Below, in pieces: positions 57,564 to 64,000 of a stretch of DNA of 64,000 bases. A program made the translations under genes and the position numbers. The notes below the pieces were generated by a model. The model was not told where the DNA came from, searched no databases, and worked only from the letters and a program-made list of their open reading frames with translations. The stretch spans positions 1 to 64,000 of the forward strand of contig NADL03000689.1 in NCBI GenBank assembly GCA_002205965.3, read 5' to 3'. The first letter of the stretch is position 1. Each line of letters begins with the position of its first letter. The DNA is from Kappaphycus alvarezii. Lineage: Eukaryota > Rhodophyta > Florideophyceae > Gigartinales > Solieriaceae.

Positions 57564-58260
57564 ATTAATAGGATACTTGGGTTGATGATGCGGTAAATAG
57601 AATTCATGGACAACCATTGGTCATAATTCAGGGAAGAGGGATGTGCATTTATTGCCTTTCCGCTCTGAGTCAAATGGGATGTTTTTCACTTAAAACGGAT
57701 ATTTTTTTCAATATTTGTTTTTATATCAAAGCTTAACTGTCTATATTTTGCACTTTCGGGAGGGGTACCGTTACTATTTTAAAAACTTTATGTTCCGGGA
57801 TACAACTGTCTTTCCGTTTGCTGCTTGTTTACAATTTTTCAGGGGATAAGTACCTGTCCTGAAAGGCTAATTTTGGGATGACAGTTTTTTTCAGGACAAG
57901 CAAACTCTGTGCTCCCGCCAATATACAATGACATATACCGCCTTTTGCGCTGACCTTCCGTTATCATTGACCTCCCTAGAGGCTGTAAAATAGGTCCAAT
58001 GACAAATGGGTCGCATTTTGTAATTGGTGACGGAGTAACTCTCATGAAACCCCATTTCGAGCCAAAGGCATGCCACAATCTATGCAGAGGCAAACCAAGG
58101 ATCTGGAAAAAAGCTTTACAGCCTAAATCGGGAGTCGCAAAATCCGGTGATAGTATTGAATCTCCTCCGAAGGAGTTTTAAAAGGTAGAAGAGGCTTATA
58201 ATCCGAAAAATAGCCGGAATCTCTTCTGTCAGTAAGACAACTGTGAGTTAAATAAAAAGT
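57564..58260. other. spacer between the two pogo-like copies
   Basis: No coding frame supported. A perfect 10 bp inverted repeat TGTCCTGAAA (57855-57864) / TTTCAGGACA (57889-57898) sits in the middle; it may be an element end or a chance hairpin. Confidence 0.45.
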
Positions 58261-58261
58261 C

Positions 58262-59960
58262 TGCTGGACTCCAAAGATGAGAAGAATCTTCTACGACTCA
58301 CAAGCTCTGATATTCGTGCAGGCCTTGATACGGTGTTGACGGCAGAGGAGGAGGAAATGATCGTATCCAGACTTATATATGCTGCCAACCGAGGCGCTGC
58401 GCTTGGGTATGCGCTTGGGTATGATTTGTTACGGTACATGATGGCTAACGTGGCGGCAGGCGGCAGGAAGGGTTATGAGAATGGCCTTCCGAGTGACAAG
58501 ATAATTCGAGCTTTTCGCGCTCGCCATAGGTATCTCACTTTTCGTGCACAAGAGAGCAAGGAATAATCGAAACTGAACGCTGAAAGCTGCGCTTAAGTCG
58601 AACTATTTTTGGACATAATCCAAGAAATTGATGCTCGACGTCCGGAGCTTCTTCCAAATTCGAACGTAATCTTGAATATGGATGAAACGGCGGTCGATGG
58701 AACTTGGGAAAGAGGGGAAAGATTTTCACGGGGGCTAACAGTCATCACGGTGGCTACAAGGCTTTTAGTACTATTTACGCGTGTGGTTAGCACATCACGG
58801 GAATTTGGCTCCGCCGGCGGTCAAAAAACTTCACAGTTCTTCTTTTAGCAAGGTAGGCGCTTGAATGGTCGCTTGTTTGACCCAGTCGAAGGTTCTTTTC
58901 GGTCCCTTGTTACAGTAATTTGCAGCCTCATTGCCGCGTGAAATTGGTTTCCAGGATCCACATCTGCTGTCAAGCTTTCCGACAATACTTCGATGGAGAT
59001 GGACCTTCTCCACGCTATCAAGCATACCTCAATATACATTAAGAAATTCGTTGGAGATGAGACTATCCTACTTACTATAGATGGCCTTGCTTCCCGGAAT
59101 GGTGTTTTTTGGATTGATGAATGCAAACTCAACAATGTTGAGATATTCATTGCTCCCGCTGACACGTACATTTTCTCCAACTATGTGACCAGGCTATTGA
59201 CTGCCACTTCAATCAGGCTATTGGGGGTTTGAGGGACTCTTTTTCACTCAAGGGTCTGTGGACACTCGCAACTAAACTTTAACTTAGCATGTGTTTTTAA
59301 TGGTTTTGAACATATTAGCCCCGCTGACGTTAAAGTCAGCTTCGAGAAAACGGGATCTTTCCGTATATGGCTAATTTATCAGACCTTTTTAAGGACGGGA
59401 GTTAGATGTTAGGAAAAAAGGCGCGCTACAAAGTGAATAGATGAATAGTGGCTCTGTTGCGGGGAAAAACGACGCCATGCTGAGAAAGCAATGATGCCGA
59501 TACCTACGCCTAGATTCAAGAGATACTTTCCAGTGCAACAGGACCATCGAAATTATTTCAACGCATTACCATTATTTTTAATTAATTTGAGACTTTAGTG
59601 AGATCTTGATGTCCAAAAGCTTTCCCCCTAACAGCAATAGCGGCGGCCAACACAAACGCTGCAAATGTTCTGTACAATGCAAGAGCACCTGCCAAGTGCG
59701 TTACATTGGATGAAGTGGTATCGAAACGTCGAGCGGAGCTGGTTAAAACGGAACAAGAGGCTGCCGGGAGAGAAAAGTGAAGATTGGAACAGGAGAATGC
59801 CCCAGAACGCAAGAAGCGTGAAGCGAAGGGTCGGAAACGGTTGGCTACTATTGAGCGTCAGAGGCATGGGGCTAGTGAAAGGGCTTGTATTGAGCAGCGA
59901 GTCTTGAAGAGGGAATAAAAAGGGAAGCAGAAAGTGTAGCAGCAGTAGAAAAAGGAGAAA
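58262..59960 (+). pseudogene. pogo/CENP-B-type DDE transposase, copy B
   Basis: Starts with a Tc5/CENP-B-like DNA-binding region: LTSSDIRAGLDTVL, LTAEEEEMIVSRLIYAANRG, GLPSDKIIRAFRARH. Catalytic part: LFLDIIQEIDARRPELL, ILNMDETAV (first Asp), HTSIYIKKFVGDETILLTID then GLASRNGVFW (second Asp), and after a frameshift LQLCDQAIDCHFNQA (third Asp). A coiled-coil C-terminal tail follows (RLATIERQRHGASERACIEQ). Stops at 58564 and several frameshifts. A 12 bp tandem duplication GCGCTTGGGTAT (58399-58422) adds ALGY twice. Confidence 0.8.
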
Positions 59961-59989
59961 GAGCGCATAATAGCGAATCAAGCGAAGCA

Positions 59990-60950
59990 GAATTTGAAAC
60001 GTGACAAACTGTTGGTTTGTGTGTTGGCGAGATAAGTTTCATTTCAATTGCGGAAGGTGTCTCTTCCCGACTGCCTCTTACAGAACTGGGCTAGGGGCGG
60101 CCAGCGGAGTCTTGTGTATCGACAAAAGGTGCAAGGGTCGAGGAAAGGGAGAACATAGATGGCTAGAGGGGCGAGCTAGGTGGATGGTCAAGTGTTGGGT
60201 TGGTTGATACCTTTTACTAGATTTCTAGAGCTCTGCTGCTAACCTTATATATAACTATATATAGCTCGCAACATCCACTGTAGTGAGCTTATAGTAAAAG
60301 GATTCTGTTACAGCTTCTTCGAATAATGTCATAACTTTATGGCATCAGTAAAACGGGTGTCCGCTGCAGGATCCGACTATACTGCTAGCTAAGTGCTAAC
60401 CGAGTGGTCCACGTCGGCCACGTGCAGCGACAGTAAGCACAATAAGTCTCACTACGTAAAATAAAATCAAGTACAAACCCAAAAAATGTAACAACGAAGC
60501 ATGAAAACCATGATAGCAGTGCCATCTCCACTTACAACTACTGTACAAGTATATCTTAGCTTTCAAATTAGTTTTAGTCTAGATTAACTACCAGTAAAAC
60601 TACCTAGGAGTAGAGTAGAACTCAGAGTAACCGCAGTAGAACACAATAAAACCATGCAAGTCTAAAAAAGAAAGCGCAAAGGCGCTGTATGTAGGAACAG
60701 ATTGTTATACTGTCCTAGACCGTGCAAAGGAGCAGCAAAACAAAGCAAGAGGTCTCTCAAGGAGTGCCAAACTGTTGTAGGGATTGTTGTGGATGTTCTG
60801 AACGCAGTACTTAACGGCGGTCAGTCGCGGGGCTAGAATTTGTGTGTCCCAAATGGATGAATTGATTTGGTTCCATAATTTTTGAAAAGTGCGGTTCGGC
60901 TATCCCCCGGCGTATGCTAGACATGTTCAGGATAATGGATAATGCGACTC
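59990..60950. other. no gene recognised
   Basis: Noncoding, with a short TA-rich palindromic patch (TATATATAACTATATATAGC near 60247) and a third weak copy of the ~40 bp motif at 60396 (GCTAACCGAGTGGTCCACGT). Confidence 0.4.
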
Positions 60951-60956
60951 ACGTGC

Positions 60957-61319
60957 CTAAATGGTTGGCTCGAAGCCTTTCAGAAGGCATGGTGCATTGG
61001 ACATCGCTGCTGCCGCCGCATGCCTCTGGGTCACAATCGCTCGAACCGTATGTCTCCATTCCCCTAAAAGCCACGTTCCGCGCCACGTCGGTTAGCACTA
61101 CGTAGGCGTCTGGGTGGCAGCCCACGAGGGTGGACATAGGGGTAGGCATGAGCCTGCTTCGGGCGGCGGTCGCGATAAAAGATTCATATCTTCTATGCTT
61201 TGCAGCCTTTGCCCCGTTGAGGGATGTGAGCGGGTTAAGGTGCGCACTCTCCTGTTGGATGGCGCGAGTGGGTTGACGAAAGTGACATCCAAGAAATCCG
61301 TGCCTCCAGTGCTTCCCAT
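60957..61319 (-). pseudogene. LINE C-terminal coding end
   Basis: The minus strand reads FLDVTFVNPLAPSN, a frameshift, GAKAAKHRRYESFIATAARS, PTPMSTLVGCHPDAYVVL, ARNVAFRGMET, a second frameshift, then TQRHAAAAAMSNAPCLLKG, FEPTI and TAG at 60957. This is the conserved tail of a non-LTR retrotransposon polyprotein. It serves as the reference that identifies the fragments at 15.6, 27.2 and 31.5/37.5 kb. Confidence 0.65.
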
Positions 61320-63573
61320 TGCCCTATGTCTGGCCTTGTACGATGAAGGCCATCCCTGGGCTCGATGGCGGCTTCCTGCAGGTCCTGAGCAAGCAAGTGA
61401 ACTTGCCGGTCATGTCCTCGAATTCTGTGGCCTCCGTGAACACAGTGCAGGAGATGATCCCCGAGGCAGTCGAGTGTTTCCGGACAGTTAAATTAAACCC
61501 GTTTTGAGGTTCTTCGTCTTTTTTGGAGTCATTCATACAAACACGGATGCTTCGGCTATGATTGGTCGCTGTTGACAAAACTTGTATGCATTCAGACCAC
61601 CAGAAAAGACTGGTTGCAATGATAGTTTCAGAGCGATTGGATAGTTTTTTGTTTATTTTGTGATTATGGAAGGTTAGATGTCCATAATTTTGCCGCTCAG
61701 GAGGGGCAGAAGTCCTGTATGTGCTCTTCTCTTCTCTTCTTCTTCTCATGTACCCAGCTGTACTTGTACTTGTTGAACTGCTAAGTGGCACGTGTAACAC
61801 AACACTGATAAAACCCCAGCTCTCGGCCGCACCTTTCACGTGCGCAGGGCAAACGCTTTCGGGAAGGCGAGTCGATTGACTCGATTGACTCGCCTTCCCT
61901 TCCCCTCTGCGGTCTCGTCACTGCCCAGTACAACGCCTTTCTATCAACCCATCTCTCCATCCCTCCACCCATCGCTCCCCTCTGCGCTGCGCAGATACAA
62001 AAAAGCCCTTTTCCCCGGCCGGCTGATCGTGCCACGAAAAGTTGTTTATCTTTACAGAACTAATAATTGTTGTTGGAACAACTCGCGGAGACTGCAATAT
62101 GCAATATACTGTGTTCTAACGGGATTCACAAAGTGCGGGGCGAGTGCCGTGATAGTCTAGGGCTGAACTAAGGCTCAACTTTTGTCCAGCAGTGAACAAT
62201 GGACGTCAGAACCAGGTGTAGCCATTGACTTCGTAAAGCCGTCTCGCGGGTGAGGCAGAGTTAAAGATGAGGGACTGCCATCGAGCCGGCCTCCTAACGA
62301 AGCAATCGTGCACGTAGCATGGCACAGAACGTGTGAAGCTGCATGCAAATGCAGTTTTTCAGGGAAATAAATGACAATCTGAAGATCGCCATCTAGACCA
62401 ATCGACGACTTGCTCAGTCCAAGCGATCGCCATTCACGCAGTGATCGAGGTTAGGAAATTCACAAGGGAGTTCGATGCACGTGCGACTAATGGTTTGAAA
62501 TGGGCGATTATGACAGCATAGGAATCCTGAGCGTTTGGAATGCGAAGAGTAGTGAAGTCCCCTTTTTGTCGAAATGAACAAACCCAACCTCATGATAAAT
62601 TAAGAACATCGGCGGCGACAACGGCTTCCAACGCAGATCGAAGTAGTGGGTAGCAAACAAACACCACTTGGAAATTGAAAGTTTTCGGGAATCGGTACTC
62701 GTCGAGTTGTAGGATCCACTAAACGGGAACTGCATTGCGGGACATTTGTTTGTGGTGGCCTTCAAATCTTCTCACCAATTCTTTTTTTCTGCCTTTATGT
62801 AGGCTGTTCTCCTGAGCCCAACTTCAACTAGCACCTTAAGAAAAAACCAGAGTACGGAGATCCTAAGGGCTTGTATTAAGTAGCTGTTCTTCATTTCATC
62901 AGACTGCATTTCTGCTGAACTTCAGGCATGTAGACGACCTGATTGGGAGACTGCAAACAGGGTCAGAGTTAAAGACTTTGCACAATCGCAAGTGCTCTTT
63001 GCTTCTGCACTGGAATTACGATGGGGAATACTTTTGCTCTGGACAGGACAGAACTGATGCGAGCTCAAGCACCCTTTCCGCGCTCCTCATTTTCGTTGTG
63101 TTTTGAACATCTCTCAGTACGTAACATTCTGATTTAATTTGTTTTAACAGGGCAGGCAGAGATGGGCGGCTTTCGATGTGAGGCCTGGTCCAATTAAACA
63201 GATGACTAAGGAGGTCAACGAAACAATTCCAATTCAAAAGATCAACTGGTAATCGAAAATAGATTGCAGTTTCCTTTGCCTCAGCTCTCTGTCAAACCAC
63301 CTGGGCAGCTGTCGCTCATCGCGTCTCACTGCATGAAAACGGAACCTTTTCTCGGTGCATCCTCAGGGTAGCACAGTGAGCAGTTGCTAAATTAGATGCG
63401 TGCGAGAAACACTCCTTGAGTGGCCTTGAAAACTTGCACTAAACCTTTACACTAGGAAAGCGGCGAGCAGAAACACATCGAGACCAGCCCGCCGCAGCGC
63501 AATCTGCTTCCAACCTACAGGATGACTTCCACTTACCCTCGAATGTACAAAAAAGAAATCAACGCCACGGTTC
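61320..63573. other. mostly noncoding, upstream of the right-edge gene end
   Basis: Minus frame 61839-61324 and plus frame 61840-62160 lack known domains. A CT-rich run lies at 61890-61990. Minus frame 63237-63016 (LLSHLFNWTRPHIESRP) could be an exon preceded by an acceptor-like TTTTCGATTACCAG, but this is weak. Confidence 0.35.
61861..61899. repeat. perfect 13 bp inverted repeat (hairpin)
   Basis: Arms GGGAAGGCGAGTC (61861-61873) and GACTCGCCTTCCC (61887-61899) with a 13 base spacer that itself holds another GACTC. It lies beside a pyrimidine-rich run. Function unknown. Confidence 0.8.
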
Positions 63574-64000
63574 AATCTAGAAGCTTTCACCAAGCCTTGG
63601 TCTCGCGGAAGGAGGACCTTGCACGGGCTCTAGAGGTTCCAAGCGGTCTGGAGACAGTCGCTTTCCTAATGCCGACAGGTTTCCTGAATGGCCGAGACTT
63701 GACGCTGGGATTAAAGGCAGTTGTGAACCTTGACCAGCACTTGTTGGTGTTGGAATAGGAGCTGGTAATTTTTGCATAAATTGACCCAATCCAGCCTGAC
63801 TTGGACTCGGTAGCGGCGGATGATAATGTCCTGCTGAAGTTGCGACGGCCATTGGAACATTATTTATGCCTTTCGGTGTGGCCAGAGGGTCACACAATGC
63901 CTCACTGTGATGCGGAGTGAAAAGCCCGGAGTCAGCCTCAGCTGCCGACACTGGACCCCTACCACTTGCCATTGGTGCCAATGTGTTTGAATTTCCAGTC
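63574..64000 (-). CDS. C-terminal part of a Pro/Ser/Gly-rich protein, partial at window edge
   Basis: The minus frame is open from the window edge (codons before 63981 continue TGNSNTLAPM) to TAG at 63574, at least 141 codons. Composition is Pro, Ser, Gly, Ala and Leu rich, with HYHPPLPSPSQAGLGQ, LPAPIPTPTSAGQ and PVQGPPSARPRL, typical of a disordered tail. No domain or repeat is visible. Such tails occur in many nuclear and signalling proteins; I cannot name it. The plus-strand frame 63522-63758 overlaps it and is probably a shadow. Confidence 0.4.

Noticed and set aside
1-64000. tRNA, rRNA, riboswitch or CRISPR arrays
   Set aside because: No cloverleaf, conserved rRNA core or regularly spaced repeat-spacer series was found on either strand.

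Overview
The window looks like eukaryotic nuclear DNA that is very rich in transposable elements. Evidence: LTR retrotransposons with TATA-type LTRs, a DIRS-like element, LINE fragments, and piggyBac, Tc1 and pogo/CENP-B DNA transposons, with almost no host coding. The gypsy and copia proteins resemble, from memory, families common in oomycetes, algae and early-diverging fungi; the sequence alone does not fix the lineage. There is no bacterial operon structure, rRNA, tRNA or CRISPR.

Layout. 0.59-3.98 kb (-): DIRS-like element without a tyrosine recombinase, flanked by ~310 bp direct repeats. 3.98-12.7 kb: AT-rich gene desert. 12.7-15.34 kb (-): truncated gypsy element (gypsy-1). 15.6-15.9 kb (+): LINE fragment. 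15.95-16.33 kb: MITE copy. 16.3-23.25 kb (-): gypsy-2, a diverged relative of gypsy-1, carrying an antisense ORF region behind CT-rich tandem repeats and a 503 bp TA-flanked insertion. 23.33-26.12 kb (-): piggyBac pseudogene, followed at once by a MITE. 26.6-27.3 kb: LINE fragments. 27.6-28.7 kb (+): the only clearly intact host-type gene, a metallo-beta-lactamase-fold hydrolase, followed by a small Cys-pair ORF. 31.6-37.4 kb (+): complete gypsy-3 with 326 bp LTRs and TSD TCCTG, inserted in a LINE. 37.95-38.95 kb (-): Tc1 pseudogene. 40.3-40.8 kb: second copy of the ~505 bp repeat. 42.2-42.5 kb (+): integrase fragment. 43.7-47.5 kb (-): copia-like element interrupted by a 1000 bp TA-flanked pogo-type element. 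47.7-48.7 kb (+): chromodomain pseudogene. 48.9-51.6 kb (-): long decayed ORF of unknown origin. 56.1-60 kb (+): two related pogo/CENP-B-type transposase pseudogenes. 60.96-61.3 kb (-): LINE 3' coding end. 63.57 kb to the right edge (-): C-terminal part of a Pro/Ser-rich protein.

The most solid results are three nested insertions proved by reading frame: removing the inserted element and one target-site copy restores the interrupted coding frame (gypsy-3 in a LINE, the pogo-type element in copia gag, the 503 bp repeat in the gypsy-2 protease). The repeat family with TA target sites and no visible inverted repeats, the CATATG-centred palindrome elements and the decayed ~880-codon ORF are the best candidates for something undescribed. 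Many disabling stops fit C-to-T or G-to-A changes (CAG/CAA/CGA/TGG to TAG/TAA/TGA).
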